A DNA stretch of 64,000 nucleotides from Cerasicoccus maritimus (GCA_031296935.1 JAVDPD010000012.1:85495-149494); one strand, 5' to 3'; positions 8,801 through 20,092 are shown, counted from the stretch's first letter. Notes: generated from the letters alone by a model not told the origin. Made by a program: numbers and translations.

Positions 8801-9592
8801 GTTCTTGCGGTCCTCCGTAGTAGTCGCCATTTCGAGATTCGCCCGCGCTTTGACGCCTTCATCCCCAACCCACCAGGCATAGCGCCCAGTTGTTGCAGAA
8901 TTATTGTTTTCAAGATCGACCAGTGGGGCGACTACATAGGCTTGGGGAGCTACATTGCCAACGCTTCCTGGGCCCACCATAAGTCGAGCAGCATGCACCT
9001 TCCCTTGAGTATCTTCGATTTCGATATCATGCGAATTAGCGGTCACATCAGCAGGCATGGTAACGATGGCATCAGGCAAGAAATTAAACTCATCACTTGC
9101 AGGCGCATTAACAACTTCACCATCGTCACCAATGTCAGTTTGCGGGTTGAAAAACGCCGCCTCATTTCCACTCACCAGCCAGTTGAGTAATCGAGCGGAA
9201 GATCCCCGATCGTTCACCAGCTCGGTAGCCGTCAATTGGCTAACAATTACCTCAGGCGTCGCCTCATAGACAGGCGCAATAGAACTACCATAAACGCCCA
9301 CCCAATACGCATTAGCATTCGCATCCCCATACTCCAAATCAGCACGAGCCGTCACACGTTGATCCGGACCCGCAAACTTTTGCAATTCTCCCAAAGCAAC
9401 CTGCAGTCCAAGCAGCGCATTATTCTCGGCCTGTGTTTTAATTTTAGCGGCGGACGAAGTATGCACCTCAATCCGTGTCATACACACCAGTGAGGTGAAT
9501 AAGATAAACATAAACGTCATGAGCATTAAGCTCACAATCAGCGCAAAGCCTTTCGGTATCGCGCGTTGTTTACGACTGTTTGCGTTGAACAT
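5837..9592 (-). CDS. Giant pseudopilin-like protein (Verru_Chthon cassette A / PilX-GspK type)
   Basis: A 1251-residue protein. Its N-terminus has a prepilin-like layout: basic SRKQRAIPKG, then the helix FALIVSLMLMTFMFILFTSL, where cleavage after the Gly would expose Phe. The following QAENNALLGLQVALGELQKFAG is typical of verrucomicrobial pilus-assembly proteins of this type. Near the C-terminus QIAQLAHNIVIEIKNRGPF and SLSDFVNRRLVDN resemble the helix-hairpin part of GspK-type minor pseudopilins. The middle is large, acidic and probably extracellular. The ATG at 9592 is preferred to one 105 nt upstream because it places the basic segment and helix at the true N-terminus. It lies between GH1 and the sulfatase remnant, so it may help display or secrete locus products. 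That role is inference. Confidence 0.7.
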   Translation of the reverse strand: MFNANSRKQRAIPKGFALIVSLMLMTFMFILFTSLVCMTRIEVHTSSAAKIKTQAENNALLGLQVALGELQKFAGPDQRVTARADLEYGDANANAYWVGVYGSSIAPVYEATPEVIVSQLTATELVNDRGSSARLLNWLVSGNEAAFFNPQTDIGDDGEVVNAPASDEFNFLPDAIVTMPADVTANSHDIEIEDTQGKVHAARLMVGPGSVGNVAPQAYVVAPLVDLENNNSATTGRYAWWVGDEGVKARANLEMATTTEDRKNAFSNASRNAIELMDRAEAIDFDDIELSQGKLEAARIGDGYDPNGELERVVGLEDLALMSPDQNAFQSVIQYRYHDLTPFSLSVLSDTYAGGLKRDLSTLLDVSFTANSDDPTYDGNRLWTPHSGDTTGYAIPTWKHLKSFAQTHVDPDSNSVAVRLPAHDKVGTQDDVGVAPVLTYVSLGFRAAPGGNPAPGVDINLNFYPLVILWNPYDFTLEAPETSSGEGNFEVGIYPTWNVAVSLEVFDPGDITKYNEDGSEASTESYEWRSKASFDFQKDSDGSTNTFEFMRFRLNCPDIPPGQSLIFSLPASSSGDLYSDSNLPVLENIEPEPASYVSVPLSTFEEGEESLPFRLTSFNYWGNWAQTWQAKGKSLTDGKNGQMFVYLGEPSTDRVPMSNNLNNDSHLYDPTSSDLNWYQTHQGVGWDGNVVNRMALSKVLVEDTDDDGDRRILDESILYDEFASDEGGVSVMQGPELLYYDPPSDALPPAYTFVTQALFSGSGSNAQYNKGQFMFPTRWVAQGNMRAVRTGRTSRDKDFNVLFTATTGSEGVTTPWQKFQTDEGENSNRASAGSGHDWENGSPVDATLFEFPFGDEPLQSIGQLQHANLSLVGSYPAYPVGNSLADFRLNDQDSSTPVGYQLARVDGASSGGLQADMVGYYDISYLLNRTLWDQYFFSSVSATGTIPDELPNKRHRKYSDVDLRDPDVAAAGLMLEGGFNVNSTSEQAWRAVLGGLYQLQYDPENPGQPSMNQLGSAFPRFRRPTSDDDPNDPWQGYRTLTEEQIAQLAHNIVIEIKNRGPFTSLSDFVNRRLVDNPDTGDANANNESYEHEDFRGTLQAALDRTNVNFPANDPSLSFWAADELTDDLKANQISTHYEKEKIWGADEPARPYSNRSAFAPKYVTQGDILSAIGANLTARSDTFTIRACGEALDPLTSEVVSTAWCEAIVQRLPEYVNESDSPEDPATDETNRNFGRKFKIISFRWLTADEV

Positions 9593-9635
9593 ACTAGGGG
9601 TAGTTAGTTGGGGCAGTTCTTCTAAATGTATGCGG

Positions 9636-11045
9636 TCATGCGGTAATGTAATCCATATTGCCGATGGATGAGGGTGAGCAAACACTGTTGCTCGCAATTA
9701 TCTCACGGTAATAAAGGGCAGAATCTTTCAAGGTGCGCTCCTGCGTCTCGTAGTCGACATATATCAGGCCAAAGCGTTGTTTGTATCCCTCAGCCCATTC
9801 AAAATTATCCATGATAGACCAATGGAAATAACCACGAACATCCACACCGTCGTCAATCGAACGCTTAAGTGACTTGAGGTATCGCTGCATGTAATCGATG
9901 CGCTGCGGGTCATGCACCTGCCCATCCAATGACATCCAATCGTGGCAGGAAATTCCGTTCTCGGTAATATAAACCGGAAGCTGATATTGCTCATACAGAA
10001 ATTTCGTCCCCCAGTACATCGCGTCAGGAGAGACTTTCCAGAGCATATGCGTGTGCGGGAAGCCATGATGCGGGGCAACTGGCTTCGGACGGCCATCCTC
10101 TCCAGCCTTGATCGCCATGCCATGATAGATGTTGCAACCGTAGAAGTCGATCGGCTGCTGAATAATGTCAAAATCACCAGGTTCGACCCTTGGGCAAGAC
10201 TTGCCATATGCCCGCAACCCCTCCTCCGGATATTGGCCATGAACAACAGGATCACCCCACCAGCGATTATTAAAATTCGAATCAGCGTACACGCCACTCA
10301 TGGCGGCATATGCCGCCTGGCGGTCTGCCTCAGAATCGGTCGCAGGGAAATAGCAAACGCCGACTGGTGCCCAACCGACCTTAGCCGGTATTTTAGCCCT
10401 GGCGCGAATAACCTGCGTAGCCCTGCCGTGCGCCAATAAGGCATTATGCCCGGCTTGGAGCACTTTGCCCATTTCAAGTTTCATCCCCGGAGCATGACTG
10501 CCGTTACCATAGCCTAAACCCAGGAAACACTGTGGCTCATTTAAGGTAATCCAGTGGCTGACGCGGTCCGATAGCGCATCCACAATGACTTGCGTGTATT
10601 CCGCAAACCACTCCGGGCTCTGCGCAGAAAGCCAACCGCCTTTAAGGTCCAGCGCATAAGGCATATCCCAGTGATACAAAGTCACCCAAGGCTCGATATT
10701 CGCTGCCAATAAAGTATCGACCAACCGATCATAAAAACCGAGCCCCGCCTTGTTGATGGTGCCGGTCCCATCGGGTATAACCCGCGGCCAGGAGATCGAC
10801 ATACGGTATGCCCCGAGACCGATCTCGCGCATTAATTCAACGTCACCCTTGTAACGATTATAATGGTCGCAGGCATCATTGCCATTGTGTCCCAACCAGC
10901 AATTCTTGTCGTTTTGCGAAAAGACATCCCATACCGAGAGGCCTTTGCCATCGGCATTCCATGCGCCTTCGATTTGGTATGAGGCCGCAGCTGCGCCCCA
11001 CAAAAATTCATTTGGAAAGGTATCGTTGTTATTTCGGGTGTCCAT
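9636..11045 (-). CDS. GH1 beta-glucosidase/beta-galactosidase-type glycosidase
   Basis: A 469-residue glycoside hydrolase family 1 enzyme of normal length. The family N-terminal signature is [17 protein letters not shown]. The acid/base Glu170 lies in ITLNEP and the nucleophile Glu362 in YITENG; both are intact. There is no signal peptide, so it is expected to act in the cytoplasm on imported oligosaccharides, releasing terminal beta-linked sugars. The ATG at 11045 is chosen over one at 11144 because the family alignment starts there. It is the first gene of the minus-strand arm and divergent from the GH16/GH1-AraC arm. It is visibly a close paralog of the GH1 domain in the fusion protein at 14.4 kb (shared EPQCF, DFYGCNI and YWG segments). 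Confidence 0.92.
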   Translation of the reverse strand: MDTRNNNDTFPNEFLWGAAAASYQIEGAWNADGKGLSVWDVFSQNDKNCWLGHNGNDACDHYNRYKGDVELMREIGLGAYRMSISWPRVIPDGTGTINKAGLGFYDRLVDTLLAANIEPWVTLYHWDMPYALDLKGGWLSAQSPEWFAEYTQVIVDALSDRVSHWITLNEPQCFLGLGYGNGSHAPGMKLEMGKVLQAGHNALLAHGRATQVIRARAKIPAKVGWAPVGVCYFPATDSEADRQAAYAAMSGVYADSNFNNRWWGDPVVHGQYPEEGLRAYGKSCPRVEPGDFDIIQQPIDFYGCNIYHGMAIKAGEDGRPKPVAPHHGFPHTHMLWKVSPDAMYWGTKFLYEQYQLPVYITENGISCHDWMSLDGQVHDPQRIDYMQRYLKSLKRSIDDGVDVRGYFHWSIMDNFEWAEGYKQRFGLIYVDYETQERTLKDSALYYREIIASNSVCSPSSIGNMDYITA

Positions 11046-11464
11046 CAACTCGCTTCTAAAAGGAAAGGGTTTGGGTTCAGAAAACTCTATTCTATACGAC
11101 TTTCCACAATACCATGAACGCGAAACCGACTTCATTCGTGTCATTTTACGCTGCTAAAAATCGAAGCGATCGCATCCACAGAGAAATCCGACCAACCACG
11201 ACCGCTCCACAGAGCCAAGGGTGAGCCAACAAAGCCCCTGCAGCCCTAGAGCACAAGCGTCATTCAGACGAAAACAGCGTCTAAATCCACTTGATTAAGA
11301 AACAATCGCGACAATCCAAATAGTCGGAAATCAATACACATAGAGTCGCAAAACGACTTACTCTTTTTCGCTTAAAGTGTTAACATTCCTACTACGACTG
11401 CGCCAGTCCTCCCCGCACACACCCCGCATTCACTGGTCAGTCCCGAATCGAACAACACAACCCC
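11046..11464. promoter_or_regulatory. Divergent control region of the polysaccharide locus
   Basis: The 419 bp between the two divergent arms contain no gene and must hold both promoters. It is A+T-richer than its flanks. The 11-mer TCCACTTGATT (11286-11296) recurs before the second GH16 gene (16239-16249), which makes it a candidate operator. No clear promoter pair could be picked with confidence. Confidence 0.4.
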
Positions 11465-14125
11465 ATGAAACATACACCCATCCCAATTCTACTTTGCCTA
11501 GCCCTACCAATTGCAACATTTGCCTCCAACATCCAATGGAGCGGCACCGCGGGCGACCACGACTACAGCAACCACCTAAACTGGTCTGGAAGCGTTGCCC
11601 CGGCCAACAATTTGACTAGCGACACCGCCGTTTTTGCCGGAACACCCGCCAGTCAGTCAATCGTGATTCCAGCCCATCGCCAAGCTTACGCGATAGACCT
11701 TCAGAGCGGAGGCTGGCAATTCTCCGGAACCAACAGTATATCACTGTCGGACTTAGACAGTGCAGGCACCGCCGCAAATACGTTTCTGCTAGATGTAAAA
11801 GTGCAGAACGACAAGACTTGGGTCGTCAGCAATTCACTAAGCTTCGAGTCCAAGTTGCTTCAATTCAATGATTCACTAACCATCCGGGGCGGTGGCACGG
11901 TGACTCTCTCGTCTCGCATTGCCGGCACCCCAACCTCAGGCAATCCCCGTGAGTTGCACATTAAGAGCGCCGAAGTCATCGTTCTTGATGATCGCGTATA
12001 CCCTGACTATGCATCTGGCACTGTCTATTTGGAAGAAGTCAATTCATGCCTTGTCCTGCAAGCCACTATGGCAGAAGTCGAGAACTGGATCACATCGGGC
12101 AAAATCGTAGATGCCTACGGCGAAGGCTTAGTCCTAACTAACGATCCTGCTACCGGCTTTACCTCGGTCATGCCGCAAACGCAATTCGCCGTCGAGTGGA
12201 CCGCCTCAGGCGGCAGTGGAGATTTCAATAACGTCCTTAACTGGGACCGAGGGGAGGTTCCCGACGCCGACGACTTTGCGGTTTTCTATAGCGGCAACAC
12301 TGGAACAGCGGGAACCGTAACCCTCCCCGACTCGCAAACCGTCTTCGCCATCGATTTTCAAGACACAGGCTGGACCATTGCGAGCACGGATAAATACCTA
12401 AACTTGATGGACGTATTCAGTGCTGGCTCAGGCACGAACACTTTTGATTTAGAAGTTCGCCTCGGCGGAGCATCTTATTGGGTGGCACCCGAGGGAAACT
12501 GCATCTCCATTGCGGATAAGCTAACACAGATCGGAAACGACTTAACCGTGGACGGCGGTGGGCGCTTCGAATTTGCCCAGCGCATACTGGGCAATAACTC
12601 CAATGGCGACACTTGGGGCATCTACATCAATGAAGCAACTGTCTCCATCGAGGATACGAAAGTCTTCCCTGATTATTCAACCGGGATCGCCTTCATCAAC
12701 AACGCCAACGCAGTCTTGGAAATGCAGGCGACAACCAGCCAAGTCCAAACTCTCATCGACAATGGCAGAATCGTTGATCTGACCGGCAAAGGATTGTTGC
12801 TAACTGACACAGGCAGCGGATGGACGCAAGTTTCACCCGCGATCGCCCCACCCATGCCTGGAAATTGGCAGCTTGAATTCGAGGACGACTTCGAAGGGAC
12901 CGAGTTAGATGGAGACAAATGGCGACTTGGGACAATGTTTCCAGACATTGTTGGAATCGCCGGCATGGGCCCCAACAATGTCACGCTGGCAGACGGCAAA
13001 CTGCGCTTGGGTGCCACCGTCATCGATGATGGGAACGGAAACCTGAGTTATACCAGCGCGCAGATTAGCACGTTCCGCAAATACCGTCAGCAATATGGCT
13101 ACTTTGAAGCACGCATGCGCTATCCGGTGCTGGGCGGATTCTGGCCTGCCTTTTGGATGATGCCAGACCGCGGAAATTACGGGCGTGCTGCCAAGTATTT
13201 CGAGTCATTCCTAAAATTCGACCTCACCGGGATCGACCCCGCCACTATTTCTACTGCAGAACTCAGAGTAAATGTTGCCAGCTTGGAAGACACGACAAAG
13301 CACAGCGTGTGTTTCATGAAATTGGACGACGATTCATGGGATGAAACAACCCTAACCTGGAACAACAAACCCTCCCCTAAGCCCATCTGGATTAATCGCA
13401 TCGCCAACGAAGCCGTTGTTGGCCAAGACATGGTCGTCGATGTATTTGACTACATATTAGAGCAGACTGAGGGCGATCAAGTTGTCAGTTTCGTTCTATC
13501 CGACCAATTCATGACAACCAAGGAAGTCGGCCTCCACACTCGTGAAGCGACTGACCCTGCGATTCGCCCGCGCCTGATCGTCGACGGTGTCACCTATTAC
13601 CCGGTAGCAGACACCCAGGCACACCAACTGTCCCCCGACACGAACTACGGCACAAACACGGTGATGACCGTTTGCGAGGGATACGCGAACGCATCGTCCA
13701 CTAAGACCATCGACGACGGACAAGGTATGGAAATCGACATCATGGAGCACCTCGGCGTATGGGGGCCAGACACTGCCTCACACGCCTTGCATTGGGACGG
13801 CTATGCCGCAGATCACAAATCTCTCAGCAGCGGCCACTTCGATTTTACCTCCGCTGAAAGCGACTTCCACGTCTATGGCGTTTACTGGGATGAAGCTCTG
13901 ATTGAATTCTACGTCGATGGCGTAAAAACCTTCACGTGGGGCAATGGAGTGAATGAAGAGACCTACGACGCCTCACGCATCATGAATATCCCGGCCTACT
14001 TGATCTTGACCCTCCAACTCGGCGGTTGGGACGGAAATCTGGATGCGCTGGGCTCCCACGTTGACGGTCAGTATATTGAAATTGATTGGGTTCGCGCCTG
14101 GAGCGGGACTCCGACAAATCCATAG
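11465..14125 (+). CDS. Secreted GH16 glucanase/galactanase with a DNRLRE-like domain inserted in the catalytic fold
   Basis: 886 residues. A signal peptide (cleavage near residue 20) precedes two homologous beta-rich modules of about 215 residues each (NIQWSGTAGDHDYSNHLNW and EWTASGGSGDFNNVLNW), like repeats seen in verrucomicrobial exported proteins. The GH16 domain starts near 465 (WQLEFEDDFEGTELDGDKW) and runs to FWPAFWMMPDRGNYG. A foreign segment of about 175 residues (577-750) follows, carrying DNRLRE/CBM96-like features (FESFLKFDLTG, WDETTLTWNNKP, ADTQAHQLSPDTNYG). GH16 then resumes with the catalytic motif EIDIME (Glu756, Asp758, Glu761) and the C-terminal strands LILTLQLGGWD and IEIDWVRAW. 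It should cleave internal beta-linkages of a beta-glucan or galactan outside the cell; which one is not certain. Confidence 0.85.
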   Translation: MKHTPIPILLCLALPIATFASNIQWSGTAGDHDYSNHLNWSGSVAPANNLTSDTAVFAGTPASQSIVIPAHRQAYAIDLQSGGWQFSGTNSISLSDLDSAGTAANTFLLDVKVQNDKTWVVSNSLSFESKLLQFNDSLTIRGGGTVTLSSRIAGTPTSGNPRELHIKSAEVIVLDDRVYPDYASGTVYLEEVNSCLVLQATMAEVENWITSGKIVDAYGEGLVLTNDPATGFTSVMPQTQFAVEWTASGGSGDFNNVLNWDRGEVPDADDFAVFYSGNTGTAGTVTLPDSQTVFAIDFQDTGWTIASTDKYLNLMDVFSAGSGTNTFDLEVRLGGASYWVAPEGNCISIADKLTQIGNDLTVDGGGRFEFAQRILGNNSNGDTWGIYINEATVSIEDTKVFPDYSTGIAFINNANAVLEMQATTSQVQTLIDNGRIVDLTGKGLLLTDTGSGWTQVSPAIAPPMPGNWQLEFEDDFEGTELDGDKWRLGTMFPDIVGIAGMGPNNVTLADGKLRLGATVIDDGNGNLSYTSAQISTFRKYRQQYGYFEARMRYPVLGGFWPAFWMMPDRGNYGRAAKYFESFLKFDLTGIDPATISTAELRVNVASLEDTTKHSVCFMKLDDDSWDETTLTWNNKPSPKPIWINRIANEAVVGQDMVVDVFDYILEQTEGDQVVSFVLSDQFMTTKEVGLHTREATDPAIRPRLIVDGVTYYPVADTQAHQLSPDTNYGTNTVMTVCEGYANASSTKTIDDGQGMEIDIMEHLGVWGPDTASHALHWDGYAADHKSLSSGHFDFTSAESDFHVYGVYWDEALIEFYVDGVKTFTWGNGVNEETYDASRIMNIPAYLILTLQLGGWDGNLDALGSHVDGQYIEIDWVRAWSGTPTNP

Positions 14126-16156
<2,031 letters not shown>

Positions 16157-16265
16157 GTGGCGCCGCTCCAGATCATACACGAGTCCATGACGAACTTCAT
16201 CTTTTGCCAGTAGCTTTCTGCCGACCTATTTAACATCAAACGTCCACTTGATTCTTTTATACAAA

Positions 16266-18284
16266 ATGAAATCACCCAAAGACATATACAGAGAAAGCAC
16301 CCCCAAACTGATGGCTTCGTGCATGGTCGCAATCCTAGCAGCCCTGTCCCTCACGAGCATCGCCAACGCAAATACCGCGAGCGAGGAAGACGTCCTATTC
16401 GACATCGACGCCGTCACCGACATCAGCACATTGAAAACGACGCATGCAAAAGCTGCCCTTAAGGAATCGAATGGAGCAGAGACCCTGCAAATCGAATTCG
16501 ACTCCACAATCGCCTATCCCGCGTTTCATTTTCCAGTCCTCGATAGCGGTTGGGACCTGTCGGGCTACACTGGGGTGGAAATCGAAATCACCAATCCTGG
16601 CCAGGAAACGATTGGTGTCGGCATGCGAGTAGACAACCAAGGTCCGTGGAAAGATAAGCCCTGGAGTACAAACTATACTCGGCTAAAGCCTGGCGAGACC
16701 AAGACGCTACAGGTCACCTTTGGCATGGAAAGAAACGAGCCCGGATACCCGATCGATCCATCTAGGATCACCAAAATCCAGCTATTCACCATGAAGCCGA
16801 AGTCGCCCGTCGTAATCCAAGTATCTGATTTGAAAGGCTTCGTCTCCGAGAATGCCGAATCGGCGCAAACTGAAGCCGGAACGATTGGCCAGACCAATAT
16901 GAACCGTCCACGCATCCAGGGCGACTTGATCAACCTTGACCACGCCACTGACTTCAGTGGATATAAAAAGCATCATACTGACGTTCACTTGATTCAAGGT
17001 GGCGACGAATATTCGCTGGAGATTGATTTCAAGAATAACACCCAATACCCGGCCCTCCATTTCCCCATCCCTGAAGGCGGCTGGAACCTCTCAGACTACG
17101 CCGGCGTGGCAGTACAAGTCACCAACCCAAGCGAGGAAAAAATTGGCGTAGGCATGCGAGTCGACAACAAAGGTGACTGGAAAAAGAAACCTTGGAATTC
17201 TAGTTACACGCGACTCAAACCTGGTGAAACCAAAACGCTACAAGTCGTATTCGGCATGGATGGTAATAATCCAGGTTATCCACTGGACTCTACTAGAATC
17301 AGCAATATTCAGCTCTTCACGATGAAGCCGAAGTCTCCGGTGAAAGTAATCATCAAAGATCTAAAAGCATTCGGGTCCCCACAAAACATCCCGGAGCAAG
17401 CCTCAAACGATGGCTACAGTTCGCCCAAAGACATCACTACACCGGTTACGCCTGCGGAATGGGTTGGCCAGCGCCCGCCCGTCGATGGCGATTGGGTCAT
17501 GACCTTCGAAGACACCTTCGACGGCGATTCCCTAGACGAGACGAAATGGACCAAGTGCGATGACCACTTCAGTAGATTTTTCATCTACCAAGAGGAGAAT
17601 AGCTACGTTGAAAGTGGTGTGCTCAAACTACGGGCTGAGAAGAAGGCTGTCGATGGACGCCAATACACCTCTGGGCAAATCGAATCATTTGGCAAATGGG
17701 CACAGCAATACGGCTACTTCGAAGCACGCGTAAAATTACCGACAACGCGCGGCTTCTGGCCAGCGTTTTGGTTGATGCCAGACCGTTTTGTGGATGGGCC
17801 GTCCGATCAGCGATCCATCTGGATTCGCAATAGCACCCAATGGGGTGGCATGGAGTTCGACATCATGGAACATCTATGTGAATGGGGCCCCGGACGAAAT
17901 AACGTTGCGGTCCATTGGGATGGCTATCGGGACGATCACAAAAGCTGGGGCACCAACAAGGCATTCTTCGGGCCGACGCCAGATGGTTGGCATAACTTCG
18001 GTATGCTATGGGAACCCGGGAAACTCACCTGGTTCATCGATGGCGTCAAAAAAGCTGAATGGAGCAATGAGCGTGTCGGCTCAGTGCCCGCTTACATGAA
18101 AATAAGCCTCCAACTCGGTGGCTGGGCCACTGAAGACATCGACATGGGCAACATTCATCAGACTTACGACATTGATTATGTCCGCGTCTGGCAAAAACAG
18201 GAATACATAGACAATCCCCCCAAACAGGCCCCCTTGCCCGCAGATCGCCAAGCACACATTGATAAATCAGCCAAGGACGCTTAG
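16266..18284 (+). CDS. Secreted GH16 enzyme with two N-terminal binding-type modules
   Basis: 672 residues. A signal peptide (ends near IANA) is followed by two closely similar modules of about 145 residues (near 44-185 and 221-365). They share VGMRVDN, YTRLKPGETKTLQV, FGM, IQLFTMKPKSPV, so the duplication is recent. They resemble the beta-sandwich domains attached to agarases and related enzymes and are probably carbohydrate-binding. The GH16 domain starts near 407 (WVMTFEDTFDGDSLDETKW) and has the intact catalytic motif EFDIME (Glu530, Asp532, Glu535), with HWDGYRDDHKSWG and DIDYVRVWQ further on. Unlike its neighbour at 11.5 kb, nothing interrupts the fold. An ATG at 16248 would add six residues. 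Likely extracellular endo-hydrolase; substrate unresolved. Confidence 0.87.
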   Translation: MKSPKDIYRESTPKLMASCMVAILAALSLTSIANANTASEEDVLFDIDAVTDISTLKTTHAKAALKESNGAETLQIEFDSTIAYPAFHFPVLDSGWDLSGYTGVEIEITNPGQETIGVGMRVDNQGPWKDKPWSTNYTRLKPGETKTLQVTFGMERNEPGYPIDPSRITKIQLFTMKPKSPVVIQVSDLKGFVSENAESAQTEAGTIGQTNMNRPRIQGDLINLDHATDFSGYKKHHTDVHLIQGGDEYSLEIDFKNNTQYPALHFPIPEGGWNLSDYAGVAVQVTNPSEEKIGVGMRVDNKGDWKKKPWNSSYTRLKPGETKTLQVVFGMDGNNPGYPLDSTRISNIQLFTMKPKSPVKVIIKDLKAFGSPQNIPEQASNDGYSSPKDITTPVTPAEWVGQRPPVDGDWVMTFEDTFDGDSLDETKWTKCDDHFSRFFIYQEENSYVESGVLKLRAEKKAVDGRQYTSGQIESFGKWAQQYGYFEARVKLPTTRGFWPAFWLMPDRFVDGPSDQRSIWIRNSTQWGGMEFDIMEHLCEWGPGRNNVAVHWDGYRDDHKSWGTNKAFFGPTPDGWHNFGMLWEPGKLTWFIDGVKKAEWSNERVGSVPAYMKISLQLGGWATEDIDMGNIHQTYDIDYVRVWQKQEYIDNPPKQAPLPADRQAHIDKSAKDA

Positions 18285-18535
18285 ACACTCAGCAACCCCA
18301 ATTCCAGATAGAGAGATACGGTTAATATCCGCCAAACACACAAAGCAAAAACGCCACTTGTAGCGTTTCCCGACCTCAAAAAGATCAAAAACCACCCAAA
18401 ATGTCGGATATTGGCACGTCTTTGGTCGGCTTCCGTTCTACTCTCCGTGTATTTTTTATGATACAGTTATCACCCTATTCGAATAGAGCTGCCCTACGGG
18501 CAATCAGCCAACCCTAAAAAAATAGTACTATACCC
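18285..18535. other. Intergenic region upstream of the PEP-CTERM gene
   Basis: No gene. It contains a small hairpin AACGC-CACTTGTA-GCGTT near 18352-18369 and an A+T-rich stretch before the start at 18536 that probably holds the promoter. Nothing else stands out. Confidence 0.35.
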
Positions 18536-19957
18536 ATGAAACACGCAAACCGTTCCCCGCTCACTCCAAGCAAGCCCAAGGAGCTCGCAGTCATTGCGGC
18601 CATCCTTTCTTCATTTGCGACAATCACTGCTCAGGCAACCGTCACCCCCACCGGCTTTACCACGCCCGACTCCAGTGACGCATTCTGGTCAAGCGGGGGT
18701 GATGCTGGCACACAAGTTCAAGTTGGCAACAACTCAGGCGATGGCTCTTTACTTATCGAAGGTGGCAGCACCCTCACATCTGCCCGCGGCTTCATCGCTA
18801 ACTCAAGCGGTATTACCGCCAGCGTCACGATCTCTGGTTCTGGATCAGCATGGAACTTCGCCACCGGAGAATTTCTCAACATCGGACAGGGCGGCAATGG
18901 CACATTACTCATTTCCAACGGCGGTGGCTTAAGCACGGAAGGAACAAGTAACGTGGGCAATAGCACGGGCTCCATTGGTCGTGTAACGATTACCGGTGCA
19001 AGCTCATACTGGAATGCCGGATCCATCTTTCTTGGTAATTCTGGTGACGGCGCAGTAGTCGTTAGCGACGGCGCGAACATCACCTCGGGGGGAATCTCCC
19101 TGGGACGTAGCTCGGGCGGCACTGGCTCATTGGTCGTTACCGGCAGCGGTTCCAGTGTGACAACCGATACCATCTCCAATATTGGCTTTGCTGGCTCGGG
19201 TTCGTTAACGGTCGCAAACGGTGGCAGTTACTCGACGACCGCGAACAAAAACATCATCGTGAATCGCAACGGAACCGCCGAGTCCGGCATGGTGAATATC
19301 CACGTCACCAACAATGGCATGGTCAATGCCACCGGCCAATTCCAAAACAATGACACCGTCAACCTCTTCGCCTCCCCCACACTCACCGCAGGGACTTACA
19401 CGCCAATTACCGCGAGTTCCTTTACGGGAACCGGGGGCGTTTACAACACCTGGGGCGGCGAATGGAATGGCAGCAACGAGTTTGTCGCCAACACCGTCAG
19501 CGCATCAACGGGCACGGTCAGCGGAGACTTGAGCAGCCAACGTCTCAGCTATGACAGCGCCAACTTCATCGCAGCATTCCGCAGCGACGTGGGCACTGGC
19601 GATTTCTCTGCCACCAGCTTGAATATTAGCGACATCGGCGGCGAAACCGTTCTCAACGCCTACACCATTTCCTCAACGCTTACGGAATCAGCAGATTACA
19701 TTTACCTCTCCTTGCTGGTCGGCGCATCTGTCGATGAATACAGCATCTACTTCCGGGAAGACGATCAAGAATCCTGGTCAATCGCGGCCGCCGAGAATGT
19801 AGTTTACGATGGCGAATACCTCAGCTTTACCATTAGCCAAGCAGGCGACTATGCTGCAACCGGAAGCATCATTCCTGAACCGTCCACCTACGCGTTGATT
19901 TTATCGCTTGGCGTATTCGGTGCCTTGATCCGCAGAAAGCGTGCAGCTGCTCGCTAA
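18536..19957 (+). CDS. PEP-CTERM sorted beta-repeat surface protein
   Basis: A 473-residue exported protein. The N-terminal signal ends near residue 34 (SSFATITAQA). Residues about 55-280 are Gly/Ser-rich repeats of about 25-45 residues (VGNNSGDGSLLIEGGSTL, IGQGGNGTLLISNGGGL, FLGNSGDGAVVVSDGANI), which predict a beta-helix like those of verrucomicrobial autotransporter-repeat proteins. The C-terminus is a classic PEP-CTERM tripartite signal: IPEPSTYAL, a hydrophobic helix LILSLGVFGAL, then IRRKRAAAR. An exosortase should cleave and anchor it at the surface; no exosortase is in the window. In the locus it may bind polysaccharide or form part of the envelope. Confidence 0.88.
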   Translation: MKHANRSPLTPSKPKELAVIAAILSSFATITAQATVTPTGFTTPDSSDAFWSSGGDAGTQVQVGNNSGDGSLLIEGGSTLTSARGFIANSSGITASVTISGSGSAWNFATGEFLNIGQGGNGTLLISNGGGLSTEGTSNVGNSTGSIGRVTITGASSYWNAGSIFLGNSGDGAVVVSDGANITSGGISLGRSSGGTGSLVVTGSGSSVTTDTISNIGFAGSGSLTVANGGSYSTTANKNIIVNRNGTAESGMVNIHVTNNGMVNATGQFQNNDTVNLFASPTLTAGTYTPITASSFTGTGGVYNTWGGEWNGSNEFVANTVSASTGTVSGDLSSQRLSYDSANFIAAFRSDVGTGDFSATSLNISDIGGETVLNAYTISSTLTESADYIYLSLLVGASVDEYSIYFREDDQESWSIAAAENVVYDGEYLSFTISQAGDYAATGSIIPEPSTYALILSLGVFGALIRRKRAAAR

Positions 19958-20056
19958 GCGTAAGGGTCATTCGGATAGACGAACTTTAACCCGTCCCAAC
20001 GACCACTGAGATTAACCCCGAAAGCGGAAGTTTTAGTGAAGTTGGCGTCACACTCG

Positions 20057-20092
20057 GCCACCTTGCCTGCAAATAGCTTTGCACAAGGTGGC
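20057..20092. other. Hairpin between the PEP-CTERM gene and the sulfatase pair
   Basis: Arms GCCACCTT and AAGGTGGC enclose a second perfect stem TGCAAA/TTTGCA around a TAGC loop, with a small bulge between. It has no T-run. Possible partial terminator or mRNA processing site 100 bp after the PEP-CTERM stop. Confidence 0.45.
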
